NCBI GenBank assembly: GCA_020443425.1
Contig: JAGRIE010000020.1
Span: 1 to 64,000 of the forward strand
DNA length: 64,000 nt
Source of the DNA: Halioglobus sp.
GTDB lineage: Bacteria; Pseudomonadota; Gammaproteobacteria; Pseudomonadales; Halieaceae
Direction of reading: 5' to 3'
Position 1 is the first letter of the stretch, and each line of letters opens with the position of its first letter. Under the pieces are notes generated by a model. It was not told the DNA's origin, did no database searches, and worked only from the letters and a program-made list of their open reading frames with translations. Below, piece after piece: positions 16,137 through 25,087 of this stretch. A program made the translations under genes and the position numbers.

Positions 16137-16889
16137 CTATTCCACGCCGCCGTAGCGCTCATCCCATTTGTCGATAATGGCCTGCAGCGAACCATCCTTT
16201 TGCGCGGCGTCCAGGGCGCGGTTGAACTCCGCGATCATGGTTTCGGCATCAGGCCAGGCGCGGCTCGCGGCAACATGTCGCTCGACCGGGGGCAGCGCAA
16301 TTTCCACCACCGCAAACTGGGTGATCTTGTCGCTGAAAAACTCGTGCAGCTGCATCGCCGCGGTGCGCTGGTCGGCGATGACAAAGTCCACCTTGCCGTC
16401 CAGCAGGTTGAGGAGATTCGGGACCAGCTGGTCCTGCTGCACCAGCGTCAGGTCGGGGATCGCGTCAAAGTCGATACCGTAGGCATAATCTGTCCTGATC
16501 CCGAGGCGGCTGCCGGCCAACTGGTCGAGGCTGGTATAGGTGCCGCGATTCGAACGCAGTTTGAGAATCAACAGCTCACTGCGCAGGTAGGGTTTGCTGA
16601 ACAGCAGGTCCTTGTCCCGCTCTTTCGAGTACCACACCGACGCCAGCGCGTCATAGACGTCGACCTCGGTACCCTCCAGTGCCCTGGACCAGTTCTCGAT
16701 GGTGATCTTCGGGGTGAACGCCGTTTTGGCAAACACAGTTTTCACCAGCTCCAGCGCCAAACCCTGCTCGGGCAATTTGGCGTCGGCATAGGGCGGCGAG
16801 GTGTTCGCCATCAGCGTGAACTCCTGCCCGGCCTGCGCGGTACCACAAAACATTGCCACAACCAGCGACGCCAGAATCCATTTCAACAT
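16137..16889 (-). CDS. Periplasmic substrate-binding protein, family 3 (amino-acid-binding type)
   Basis: A 250-residue secreted protein with a cleavable signal peptide (VVAMFCGTAQA, cleavage after AQA). The fold is SBP_bac_3-like: FTLMANTSPPYADAKLPEQG at the start of the mature chain, a middle part YSKERDKDLLFSKPYLRSELL, then LAGSRLGIRTDYAYG and DGKVDFVIADQRTA. No permease or ATPase gene is adjacent, so it may be an orphan binding protein or a sensor partner rather than part of a local ABC importer. The ATG at 16889 is preferred over the in-frame TTG two codons earlier because AGGGG lies at the right distance. Confidence 0.82.
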   Translation of the reverse strand: MLKWILASLVVAMFCGTAQAGQEFTLMANTSPPYADAKLPEQGLALELVKTVFAKTAFTPKITIENWSRALEGTEVDVYDALASVWYSKERDKDLLFSKPYLRSELLILKLRSNRGTYTSLDQLAGSRLGIRTDYAYGIDFDAIPDLTLVQQDQLVPNLLNLLDGKVDFVIADQRTAAMQLHEFFSDKITQFAVVEIALPPVERHVAASRAWPDAETMIAEFNRALDAAQKDGSLQAIIDKWDERYGGVE

Positions 16890-16954
16890 GTGCAAACCCC
16901 TGTTAGAACATTCACTTTAATGACACTGAACCGCTCCATACGCCGGCCACCACC

Positions 16955-17491
16955 CTACCACATCAAATCATCCGGTATCTGGTAATCCGCGTAGGGATCG
17001 TCCTCATCCACGGCTGTTGGCGTGTACTGGTTCAACACCACTATCACCTGCGCGTCGCGCTGCGCAATCTTCTCCGCCGCCGAGGCCGGCAGTAACTCGT
17101 AGGCGTCATCGAGCCTGGCAATCGCCAACCGCCCGTTGCTCAGCTCCTGCTGGATCCGGGGGGTGACATAGAGCTTCTTGATTTTCGTGCCGTCCTTGAA
17201 CTGGTAGGCCACATCGCCCTGCTCGCGATGGACCCGGTTCATGGTGATGAGCTGCACGATCTGGGCCTTTATCGCCTTCTTCTCGGCCTCTGCCTGCTGC
17301 GCCCTGTTCAGCTCGCGATCGCGCTCGGCCTTTTCCAGCTGCGCGCGCCGGGCCTGCTCCCGGGTCTCGTCGATTTGCACCTGGCCTTTCTGGCGCCCCT
17401 TGGCCGCCTTGCGGTGCTCCTGCTTCAGCTGTTTGGCTTTCTTCTTGTCGACCAGGCCGGATTGGAGAAGTTGATCCTGCAAGGACGCCAT
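16955..17491 (-). CDS. DUF2058 family protein (YaiL-like)
   Basis: A 178-residue soluble, strongly charged protein. It starts MASLQDQLLQSGLVDKKKAK, the typical opening of DUF2058/YaiL proteins, followed by a long Lys/Arg/Glu-rich coiled-coil region (residues about 18-75) and a C-terminal globular part (YQFKDGTKIKKLYVTPRIQ). Annotated relatives are called nucleoprotein/polynucleotide-associated; the molecular function is not established. The longer in-frame start at 17584 would add 31 unlike residues and is rejected. Confidence 0.85.
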   Translation of the reverse strand: MASLQDQLLQSGLVDKKKAKQLKQEHRKAAKGRQKGQVQIDETREQARRAQLEKAERDRELNRAQQAEAEKKAIKAQIVQLITMNRVHREQGDVAYQFKDGTKIKKLYVTPRIQQELSNGRLAIARLDDAYELLPASAAEKIAQRDAQVIVVLNQYTPTAVDEDDPYADYQIPDDLMW

Positions 17492-17645
17492 GCGATTCGC
17501 CTGTTCAATGTTATTGGATGGGCGACAATTATGGTTGTTCCCGGCGCCGCTGGCAAATACGCAGCGGCGCATACCCGCCAGCACTTGCCGCTTACGACGT
17601 CAGTGATATGCTTGCCACTCCCTTCGCCACAGTATCGAGGTTCCC

Positions 17646-18563
17646 TTGGGCAAGAAAAAGCTGTTCTGGTCATTCATCGCTGTCGCCATGGTGGCGATCG
17701 CCGCCATCCAGTTCATACCGGCGCCGGCACTGGTGGTCCCCGCACAGCTGCCGCAGGAGCAACGCGCCGCCCACCGCCTGCTCAACTTTGAGGGCATCCC
17801 CAATTTTCGCGACCTCGGCGGCTATGCCACTGCCGATGGCCGGCAGGTGAAGTGGGGCGTACTGTACCGCGCCGGCACGTTCGCGGAGAGCTCGCGCAGC
17901 GACCTGCAACAGCTGGAACAACTGCAGCTGCAGACGCTGATCGATTTCCGCTCCGCCGCCGAGAAGGAGGCCGAGCCCAATCAACTGCCAGACCCGACCG
18001 GATTCACCGTGGTGGAGATCCCGACGCTGGACGACGGCAACGAGGCCATGGTGCAGGAGATCACCGGGCGTATCGAATCCGGTGATTTCAGCGGTTTCGA
18101 CCCCAACGCGCTGATGCTGGAGGGCAACCGCCAGTTCGCCAGCACTTTCACACCGCAGTTCCGCCAGTTCATCCACACGGTGCTGGATGCGAATGGCGCC
18201 CCTGTCGTGTGGCATTGCAGCGCAGGCAAGGACCGCACCGGGTTTGCCTCCGCCATCCTGCTGCGCATACTCGGCGTGCCGCAGGAGGTGGTGCTGCAGG
18301 ATTATATGGCCAGCAAGGAGCACGCGCTGGAGGCGCGCAAATCACAGGTCACACTGCTGCGCCTGTTCAAGGGCGACGAAGCCGCCGACAAGCTATCAGT
18401 GATGCTGGGCGTGGAGGAAGCGTGGCTGGTGGCGGCCTTTGAGCAGATTGACGCCACCTGGGGCAGCTTCGACAACTATATCCACGAGGGCCTGCAACTC
18501 TCCGATGCCGATATCGCGCAACTGAAGGCGACGCTTCTGAGCCCACCCAGCAGCGGAGTTTAG
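17646..18563 (+). CDS. Membrane-anchored tyrosine/serine phosphatase (Y_phosphatase3 type)
   Basis: A 305-residue protein with one N-terminal hydrophobic segment (about residues 7-28), so the catalytic part probably faces the periplasm. The motif HCSAGKDRTG supplies the Cys-x5-Arg phosphatase loop. FEGIPNFRDLGGYATADG near residue 50 is the family's N-terminal signature and LIDFRSAAEKE its second conserved block. These enzymes remove phosphate from phosphotyrosine or other phosphoesters; the substrate is unknown. The start is a TTG (17646); an ATG at 17688 would cut the membrane segment and is less likely. Transcribed divergently from the DUF2058 gene. Confidence 0.83.
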   Translation: MGKKKLFWSFIAVAMVAIAAIQFIPAPALVVPAQLPQEQRAAHRLLNFEGIPNFRDLGGYATADGRQVKWGVLYRAGTFAESSRSDLQQLEQLQLQTLIDFRSAAEKEAEPNQLPDPTGFTVVEIPTLDDGNEAMVQEITGRIESGDFSGFDPNALMLEGNRQFASTFTPQFRQFIHTVLDANGAPVVWHCSAGKDRTGFASAILLRILGVPQEVVLQDYMASKEHALEARKSQVTLLRLFKGDEAADKLSVMLGVEEAWLVAAFEQIDATWGSFDNYIHEGLQLSDADIAQLKATLLSPPSSGV

Positions 18564-18682
18564 CCCGCTGGTCCAATTTATTGAGCCGCACTGCCAGCGC
18601 GAATCCCTATAATTGGGCGCGCTGGCGAGTCGGTCGCCTGCCCAGAACCTCCCGGTTCGACCCAACACTGAGGCAGCCCACT

Positions 18683-19783
18683 ATGAATTTCGAATTTTCC
18701 GAAGAGCAGCTTTTTATCCGCGACCAGGCGCGCAATTTTCTCAGCCAGGAATGTACGCCCGCGGCGGTGCGCAAGATACTGGATTCAAACGATGCGTTTG
18801 ACCGTGACCTGTGGCAGAAAATTGTCGGCCTGGGCTGGACCGCGATGACCATCCCCGAAAGCCACGGCGGCCTCGGCCTGGGGTACCTGGAGCTGTGCGT
18901 CATTGCCGAGGAACTGGGTCGCGCACTGGCACCCGTGCCGTTCTCGTCCAGCGTGTATCTCGCCACGGAGGCGATCAAGAGCTGCGGCACGCCGGAACAG
19001 AAAGCGCACTACCTGCCGAAGCTGGCCGCGGGTGAGTTGATCGGCACACTGGCGCACCATGAGGGCCTGGGCGCCCCCGCGGTCAATGCCCAGTGGCGCG
19101 ATGGCGCACTGAGCGCGCACAAACTGCCGGTCCCGGACGGGGACATCGCGGACTTCGCAATCATCTCCGCGCGCGACGACAGCGGCCGGCTCGGGCTGTA
19201 TGTCGCGCAACTGGATGTGACCGGCGTAGCGCGCGAGACACTCAACAGCATGGACCCGACGCGCTCACAGGCCCGCCTGATTCTCGATAATGTTGCCGTG
19301 CAACCGCTCGGTGACAGCGCCGCCGGCGACGACGCGCTGGCCGAACTGCTGGATCGCGCGGCGGTACTGCTGGCCTTCGAGCAGATCGGCGGTTGCCAGG
19401 CCGCTATGGACATGGGCATCGCCTATACCAGACAGCGCTATGCCTTCGGTCGACCCATCGCCTCCTTCCAGGCCATCAAACATAAATTCGCCGACATGTT
19501 CGTGGCACTGGAACTGGCCCGCGCCAACGCCTACTACGGCGCCTGCGCACTGGCCGGCGACGCCCCTGACCTGCCGCTGGCCGCCGCCACCGCGCGTGTC
19601 AGCGCCACGGACGCGTTCTACCAGATCAGCAAGGAGAACATCCAGGCCCACGGCGGCATGGGCTTCACCTGGGAGTTTGACTGCCACCTGTACTACCGCC
19701 GCGCGCAGCTGTTGTCAGGCGTGATCGGCACACAGCCCCAGTGGAAAGACAATATCGTACAACACCTGCTGCAGACGGCCTGA
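18683..19783 (+). CDS. Acyl-CoA dehydrogenase family protein (first of a pair)
   Basis: A 366-residue flavoprotein. Start-to-end landmarks: MNFEFSEEQLFIRDQARNFL, AMTIPESHGGLGLGYLELCV, EQIGGCQAAMDMGIAYTRQR (helical domain), YAFGRPIASFQAIKHKFADM and ENIQAHGGMGFTWEFDCHLY. The middle beta domain is shorter than usual and lacks a clear catalytic Glu position. The next gene encodes a second acyl-CoA dehydrogenase starting ten bases later, an arrangement seen in heterotetrameric dehydrogenases acting on steroid or bulky acyl-CoA thioesters, where only one subunit type supplies the base. The ATG at 18683 is supported by GAGGCAG and by the family's N-terminus. Confidence 0.87.
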   Translation: MNFEFSEEQLFIRDQARNFLSQECTPAAVRKILDSNDAFDRDLWQKIVGLGWTAMTIPESHGGLGLGYLELCVIAEELGRALAPVPFSSSVYLATEAIKSCGTPEQKAHYLPKLAAGELIGTLAHHEGLGAPAVNAQWRDGALSAHKLPVPDGDIADFAIISARDDSGRLGLYVAQLDVTGVARETLNSMDPTRSQARLILDNVAVQPLGDSAAGDDALAELLDRAAVLLAFEQIGGCQAAMDMGIAYTRQRYAFGRPIASFQAIKHKFADMFVALELARANAYYGACALAGDAPDLPLAAATARVSATDAFYQISKENIQAHGGMGFTWEFDCHLYYRRAQLLSGVIGTQPQWKDNIVQHLLQTA

Positions 19784-19793
19784 GGAGAACACC

Positions 19794-21020
19794 ATGGATT
19801 TTCAAGACACGGCTGAACTGGCTGCCTTTCGCAGCGAAGTGAAACAGTGGCTGGCGGCCAATGCCACCCGGCGCACAGACACCCACCATATGGGCATGGA
19901 GGGCGAGGCGGCCTTTCGCGAGGCGAAGGCCTGGTACAAGAAAAAGGCCGACGCGGGCCTCGCCTGCCTGACCTGGCCGAAAGAGTACGGCGGCGCCGGC
20001 CTCACGCCAGTGCACGAGGTGGTCTGGCAGCAGGAGGTCGAGCACTACCTGACCCGGGACGCGCAGTTCGTCATCGGCATCGGCAACTGCGGCCCCGCCA
20101 TCATGCATTTTGCCAACGAGGAGGCCAAGCGCGAGCTGCTGCCGCGCATGGCCAGTGCCGAGGATGTCTGGTGCCAGCTGTTCAGCGAGCCCAGCGCCGG
20201 ATCGGATGTGGCCGGGCTGCGCACCCGCGCCGAGCGCGACGGCGACAACTGGAAACTCAACGGCCAGAAAATCTGGACCTCCGGCGCACAGTATTCCGAC
20301 TACGGCGTGGTCCTGACCCGCACCGATCCCACCGTCTCCAAATACCGCGGCCTGACGCTGTTCATGATCGACATGCGCCAGAGCGGCGTGGAGGTGCGGC
20401 CGATCAAGCAGATGGACGGCGGCCAGCATTTCAACGAGGTGTTTTTCAACGACGCCATCGTGCCCGACGCCTACCGCCTCGGCGAGGTCGGTGGCGGCTG
20501 GACGGGGGCCCTCACCGTGCTGATGAGCGAGCGGCTGGCGATCAGCGGCATCCAACCCACCGGTTTCCCGCAGTTCCTGGAGCTGGTGAAGTCACTGGAA
20601 CTGAACGGCAGACCGATTGCCGAGGACCCGCTGGTGCGCGAACGCCTGGCCACCTGGTACAGCCAGTACGCGGGCCTGCAGGCGACCTACAAGCGCATGA
20701 TTACCGCCGTGGCCAAAGGCGGCATCGCCGGAGCCGAAGCGTCGCTGGGCAAGCTGGTTGGCGCGGTGATGAACCAGGAGATCGCCAACTTCTGCTGCCA
20801 GTTGTTCGGCCCCGCCGGCATTATCCAGGACCCGGCCCTGAGCCCGGAGCAGGCCCACTTCCAGGATTCCGTCCTGTTCTCGCCGGGTGTGCGGCTGGCC
20901 GGCGGCACGGACGAGGTGATGCGCAATATCCTGGCGGAGCAGGTGCTGGGGCTGCCGCAGGAACCGCGCGCGGACAAGGGCATCGCCTTCCAGGATATTC
21001 CCACCGGGCCGGCGGGCTAG
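19794..21020 (+). CDS. Acyl-CoA dehydrogenase family protein (second of a pair)
   Basis: A 408-residue flavoprotein. It starts MDFQDTAELAAFRSEVKQWL. Key segments are CLTWPKEYGGAGLTPVHEVV, the flavin-contact region WCQLFSEPSAGSDVAGLRTR, WKLNGQKIWTSGAQYSDYG, and the C-terminal VRLAGGTDEVMRNILAEQVL, typical of the long-chain/bulky substrate group. TGAGGAG before the ATG and a ten-base gap to the previous gene indicate translational coupling. With its partner it would oxidise an acyl-CoA to the enoyl-CoA. The stop overlaps the convergent NSS gene by four bases. Confidence 0.9.
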   Translation: MDFQDTAELAAFRSEVKQWLAANATRRTDTHHMGMEGEAAFREAKAWYKKKADAGLACLTWPKEYGGAGLTPVHEVVWQQEVEHYLTRDAQFVIGIGNCGPAIMHFANEEAKRELLPRMASAEDVWCQLFSEPSAGSDVAGLRTRAERDGDNWKLNGQKIWTSGAQYSDYGVVLTRTDPTVSKYRGLTLFMIDMRQSGVEVRPIKQMDGGQHFNEVFFNDAIVPDAYRLGEVGGGWTGALTVLMSERLAISGIQPTGFPQFLELVKSLELNGRPIAEDPLVRERLATWYSQYAGLQATYKRMITAVAKGGIAGAEASLGKLVGAVMNQEIANFCCQLFGPAGIIQDPALSPEQAHFQDSVLFSPGVRLAGGTDEVMRNILAEQVLGLPQEPRADKGIAFQDIPTGPAG

Positions 21021-22384
21021 CCGAAGACCCCCATCACAAAAATCACCAGCACGGCGGGCGGCACCACGAAGCGGATCAGGACATACCAGAGTGTGTACTC
21101 GGCGCCGCTGCTGCCCAGTTCGTCCTGGCTGGACGCCCGGCTCATGACCCAGCCGGCAAACAGGGCAATAAGCAGGCCGCCCACCGGCAACAGGATCTGG
21201 TTGGAAAAATAATCCATCGCATCATTGAAGTTCTTGCCGACCACTGTCCAGTGATCCATCACGTTGTAGGACAGGATGGACAGCACGCTGAATACCGCGA
21301 TGGATGCCACCAGCAACAGTGCACTGTGGTGCCGGGGCATCTCGAAGCGATCTTCCAGCCAGGAGTTTACCGCCTCCACCAGCCCGACCATGGAGGTGAT
21401 ACCCGCCACCGCCAGCATCAGGAAAAACAGCACTGCAAAGCCGTGGCCGCCGGGCATCTGCGCAAAGCCCACCGGCAGCGTCTTGAAGATCAGGCCGGCG
21501 CCGGCATCCGGGTCCATGCCGTTCTGGAACACCACGGGAAACACCACCAGCCCGGCGAGCAGGGCCACGGCCGTATCCAGCGTCACGATGATCAGCACCG
21601 AGCGCGTAATGGAGACCGTTTTCGGCAGGTAGGAGCCGTACACCATCATGCCCGCCATCGCCGCGCTGAGCGAGAAGAAGGCCTGGCCGATTGCGGCCAG
21701 CACGGTGTCGAAACCGATCTTGCCGAAGTCGGGCGTGAACAGCCAGGTCAGCGCGCGCGAGAAACCGTTGCCCTGCGGGCCCGACGGCGACGCCAGGTAG
21801 TTATAGACGGCAAGGCCGGCCAGCAGCACAAACAACAGCGGCATCAGTACCGTGACGGCGCGCTCGATGCCATCCTTCACCCCCGCGTAGATGATCAGCC
21901 CGGTGATGGCCAGTCCCACCAGCGTCCAGAACAACATACCGACATTACTGTCCAGCACCGCCGCGAACTCCGCGTTGGCGGTGACAGAGTCGAAGCCTAC
22001 AAACCCGGTGGTGATCGCCTTGAACAGGTACCAGAGCACCCAGCCGACCACGACTGCGTAGACGATCTCGATGGTGTAGGCCGCCAACAGGCCCATGCCG
22101 CCCACCAGGCGCCAGTGCCGGGAGCGCCCGCTCTCCGCCGCGACCCTTGTCATGGCGGTGGTGGGACTGCCCTGCCCGCGCCGGCCGATCAGGATTTCAG
22201 CAATCAGGATGGGCGCGCCGATACCGAATGCACAGGCCAGGTAGATCAGCACAAAGGCGGCACCCCCGTTTTCACCCGTGATATACGGGAAGCGCCAGAT
22301 GTTGCCGAGCCCGACCGCAAAACCGACCGAGGCCATCAGAAACCCGAACCGCGAAGACCAGTGCGCGCCGCCCACCGCTGCCAT
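21017..22384 (-). CDS. Neurotransmitter:sodium symporter (NSS/SNF) family transporter
   Basis: A 455-residue membrane protein. The N-terminus SRFGFLMASVGFAVGLGNIW followed by RFPYI and GENGGAAFVLIYL is diagnostic for the NSS family (sodium and substrate sites in helix 1). There are 11-12 helices; conserved residues of the sodium site also appear in QAFFSLSAAMAGMMVYGSYL (helix 6 region). Bacterial members such as LeuT and MhsT import amino acids with Na+. The amino acid is not predictable here. The ATG at 22384 has GGGGAG upstream. Confidence 0.92.
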   Translation of the reverse strand: MAAVGGAHWSSRFGFLMASVGFAVGLGNIWRFPYITGENGGAAFVLIYLACAFGIGAPILIAEILIGRRGQGSPTTAMTRVAAESGRSRHWRLVGGMGLLAAYTIEIVYAVVVGWVLWYLFKAITTGFVGFDSVTANAEFAAVLDSNVGMLFWTLVGLAITGLIIYAGVKDGIERAVTVLMPLLFVLLAGLAVYNYLASPSGPQGNGFSRALTWLFTPDFGKIGFDTVLAAIGQAFFSLSAAMAGMMVYGSYLPKTVSITRSVLIIVTLDTAVALLAGLVVFPVVFQNGMDPDAGAGLIFKTLPVGFAQMPGGHGFAVLFFLMLAVAGITSMVGLVEAVNSWLEDRFEMPRHHSALLLVASIAVFSVLSILSYNVMDHWTVVGKNFNDAMDYFSNQILLPVGGLLIALFAGWVMSRASSQDELGSSGAEYTLWYVLIRFVVPPAVLVIFVMGVFG

Positions 22385-22582
22385 GTGTGACTCCCCCTGC
22401 TGTTGTTATCGACGCAGTCTACACAAATTGCGGCAACGGGTCAGACTGCAAATACCATTCGCACCGTGATGTACCACGACTTTAGCGCAGAATTCGCTCT
22501 GGACAGCACCGTATGCATTCTCTAATGTGCGTGCAGTGACGCCTTCACAGGATGTCGAACCGGATTACAGGATGGACTACCC

Positions 22583-22942
22583 ATGCAACGCCTGATCACT
22601 GCCATTTTATTCACTGCCACGCTCTTCACCGCCAATGCCCACAGCGCTGCCACCGGTACGATGTCGGTCGCCGACTACGAGGCCAGCAAAGCCGACAACA
22701 AGAGCTGGCAGGTCACTCAGGTCTACCTGAATGGCGTCGGGGTGGGTGCGGCATTGACGGCGGCTACCCTGGCACAGAAGAGCAGGCCGACGCTGTTCTG
22801 CCAGCCCGAGGCGATCGAACTCAACAGCAAAAGCTACCTGAAGCTGATCGATGCATTCATCAGGAAAAACGATATTCCAGCCGACACCGCGATCGAGAGC
22901 GTGCTGATCATGGCACTTGTGGTCGCATTCCCCTGCAGCTAG
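22583..22942 (+). CDS. Small exported protein with a Rap1a/Tai-like fold
   Basis: A 119-residue protein with an N-terminal signal peptide (cleavage near AHSA). The mature part reads YLNGVGVGAALTAA, then LFCQPEAIELNSKSYLKLID, then IMALVVAFPC. This pattern, a helix starting Y-x-x-G, an L-F-C-x-P strand and a terminal A-F-P-C with two cysteines that could pair, resembles the Rap1a/Tai immunity-protein domain. In Serratia that family neutralises type VI peptidoglycan amidase effectors, but many members occur without effectors. No effector gene is adjacent here. The family call is from pattern recognition only. Confidence 0.55.
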   Translation: MQRLITAILFTATLFTANAHSAATGTMSVADYEASKADNKSWQVTQVYLNGVGVGAALTAATLAQKSRPTLFCQPEAIELNSKSYLKLIDAFIRKNDIPADTAIESVLIMALVVAFPCS

Positions 22943-22972
22943 GGGCGCACAGCGCGCCGTCGCAGCAGACGG

Positions 22973-24760
22973 TCAGCCCTGCACCGGGCGGGTCGCCCGC
23001 TGCAGCCACTGCCGTTCATCGCCCTGCAACAGCGGGCCGATACTCTCCGCCACCCGCTGGTGGTAGCGGTTAAGCCAGTCGATTTCGCCGGCATCCAGCA
23101 GTGAGACATCGAGCAGGCGCTGGTCAAACGGCACCAGCGTCAGGGTTTCAAACTCCAGCATCGGGACCTCGCCAATGCCGTCGTCACTCTCGCGAACAAC
23201 CTGCAGGTTCTCACAGCGCATGCCGAACGCGCCATCGCGGTAGTAACCCGGCTCATTGCTGACAATCATACCCGGGCGCAGCGCCACGCCATTGTGCGCC
23301 TTGGATATACGCTGTGGCCCCTCGTGCACACTGAGGAACACCCCCACGCCGTGACCGGTGCCGTGATCGTAGTCATAGCCCTCACGCCACAGGAACTGGC
23401 GCGCCAGTGCATCCAGCTGGGTGCCGGTGGTGCCGCGCGGGAACCGCACCTGCGCCAGTGCGATATGCCCCTTCAGTACCAGTGTGAACAGGCGGCGCAC
23501 CTCCGGGCCGGGATCACCGATCGGCACGGTGCGGGTGATATCGGTGGTGCCGTCGGTGTACTGCCCACCGCTGTCGAGCAGATAGACAGTGTCCATCGCG
23601 AGCCGCGCGGGCTCACTGTTGACGTGGTTGTAGTGGCACATGGCAGCGTTGGCGCCAGCGGCAGAGATGGTGCTGAACGAGACCGCGTGGAAGTGCTCGC
23701 CCTGCTGGCGCAGGCTGAGCAGGTGATCCGACAGTTCGGCTTCATCGTGCAGCCGCCCCGCGGCCACCTCGGCGTCCAGCCAGGCCAGGAACCGCACTTC
23801 GGCGACCGCATCGCGCCGGTGCGCATTGCGAGAGCCCGCCAGTTCCACTGCGTTTTTACAGGCTTTTTCCAGCTGTACCGGGTCCTCGCCGTCCACCAGC
23901 ACCGCATCCAGCCGCAGCAGTTCCAGCTGCAGCCAGGCGCTGGCATTCCTCGAGTCCGCCAGCACACGGCGCTGCGTGTAGGCACCCAGCGCAGCGCAGG
24001 CATCGCTCTCGGATAACACGCGCACGCCCTCACCCACATGGTCCTCAAAGCCATCCGGCAGCCGGCGCGGATCGACAAACAGCGTCAGTTCACCGCTGTC
24101 ATCGAGCACTGCGAAACCCTGTACCACCGGCAACTGCGGCATATCGGTACCGCGAATATTGAGCAGCCAGCTGACCGAGTCCGGCGCAAAGATCAGGGCG
24201 GCATCGCAGCCCTGCGCGCGCACCACGGCGGCAAGGCGCTGCCGCTTGGCGCTGCTGGATTCGCCGGTATAGCTCTCGTCGAGCAGCAGCGCCGGGGAGC
24301 ACACCGCCTCCGGCTTGTCCTGCCAGCAGCGATCGACCAGATTGTCCGTGTCGGCGACCAGCTCTATACCGGCTGCATCCAGCGCGGCCCTGGTCTGGCG
24401 ATACCAGTGCAGGCTGTGCAGGCGTGGGTCACAGGCCACCCTGGCGCCGCTGGGCAGGGCCGCCGCCAGCCACTGGGGCTGCGGCTCGTCCATCAGGTGG
24501 TGGTAGGTAAACAGCCCGGCCGGCACCTCGTTGCGCACCTGCACGGTATAGCGGCCGTCGACAAAGATCGCTGCCTGCTCCCGCAGCACCAACACCATAC
24601 CGGCCGACCCGGTGAACCCGCTGATCCAGCGCAGGCGCTCCTTGTGCTCGGGAATGTACTCGCCCAGGTACTCGTCTGCACGGGGTACCACCAGCGCATC
24701 GTAGTCCGCTGCCGCCATCAGTTCCCGCACGGCGGACAGGCGCGCCTCGATCGCAGGCGT
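22973..24760 (-). CDS. Aminopeptidase P family protein (Xaa-Pro aminopeptidase, M24B)
   Basis: A 595-residue cytosolic metallopeptidase with three domains. Two N-terminal creatinase-like domains (GFTGSAGMVLVL near residue 50; FAPDSVSWLLNIRGTD near 200) are followed by the catalytic pita-bread domain. Metal ligands are in YLLDSGGQYTDGTTDITRT (two Asp), the His in GTGHGVGVFLSVHEGP, Glu in SNEPGYY and Glu in CENLQVV. It removes N-terminal residues preceding proline. The ATG at 24760 with GGAG upstream is chosen; the 18-residue upstream extension in the frame is unlike the family. Rubredoxin lies 53 bases upstream on the same strand. Confidence 0.92.
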   Translation of the reverse strand, partial: TPAIEARLSAVRELMAAADYDALVVPRADEYLGEYIPEHKERLRWISGFTGSAGMVLVLREQAAIFVDGRYTVQVRNEVPAGLFTYHHLMDEPQPQWLAAALPSGARVACDPRLHSLHWYRQTRAALDAAGIELVADTDNLVDRCWQDKPEAVCSPALLLDESYTGESSSAKRQRLAAVVRAQGCDAALIFAPDSVSWLLNIRGTDMPQLPVVQGFAVLDDSGELTLFVDPRRLPDGFEDHVGEGVRVLSESDACAALGAYTQRRVLADSRNASAWLQLELLRLDAVLVDGEDPVQLEKACKNAVELAGSRNAHRRDAVAEVRFLAWLDAEVAAGRLHDEAELSDHLLSLRQQGEHFHAVSFSTISAAGANAAMCHYNHVNSEPARLAMDTVYLLDSGGQYTDGTTDITRTVPIGDPGPEVRRLFTLVLKGHIALAQVRFPRGTTGTQLDALARQFLWREGYDYDHGTGHGVGVFLSVHEGPQRISKAHNGVALRPGMIVSNEPGYYRDGAFGMRCENLQVVRESDDGIGEVPMLEFETLTLVPFDQRLLDVSLLDAGEIDWLNRYHQRVAESIGPLLQGDERQWLQRATRPVQG

Positions 24761-24813
24761 CATGCCGCGCCCACTCCGGACAGTCGCGAACTCGGGGGCT
24801 GCGCAGTCAAGCA

Positions 24814-24993
24814 CTACTCCACGTACAGATCGAAATCAGATTTGGAAATTCCGCAATCCGGGCACTCCCAGTCCTCGGGAACATCATCCCAGCGCGTACC
24901 CGGAGGAATACCGTCATCCGGCAGTCCTTCGGCCTCGTCATAAATGAAGCCGCAGATCACACACTCGTATTTCTTGTACTCTGTATTACTCAT
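24814..24993 (-). CDS. Rubredoxin
   Basis: A 59-residue protein below many gene-size cut-offs. The sequence carries the two iron-binding loops, [15 protein letters not shown] (Cys-x2-Cys) and [13 protein letters not shown] (Cys-x2-Cys), separated by a [13 protein letters not shown] linker typical of rubredoxins. It would bind one iron and pass single electrons, for example to alkane or aromatic hydroxylases or oxidative-stress enzymes. It starts at ATG 24993, preceded by AAGAGATAGG, and ends with TAG. The aminopeptidase P gene follows on the same strand, probably without functional relation. Confidence 0.93.
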   Translation of the reverse strand: MSNTEYKKYECVICGFIYDEAEGLPDDGIPPGTRWDDVPEDWECPDCGISKSDFDLYVE

Positions 24994-25087
24994 TAGCCTA
25001 TCTCTTCGGTAAAAGTGTTGCTGTTGAAATTATACGTCGCGCCGTGACACTAAAGCCCCGCAGCGGTCAGCGTTGTAACATCATGGC

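Noticed and set aside
19847-22390. An 847-codon open frame on the plus strand
   Set aside because: It overlaps the acyl-CoA dehydrogenase gene in another frame and runs antisense through the NSS gene; the product is low-complexity Arg/Gly/His/Gln with no domain. A GC-rich shadow frame.
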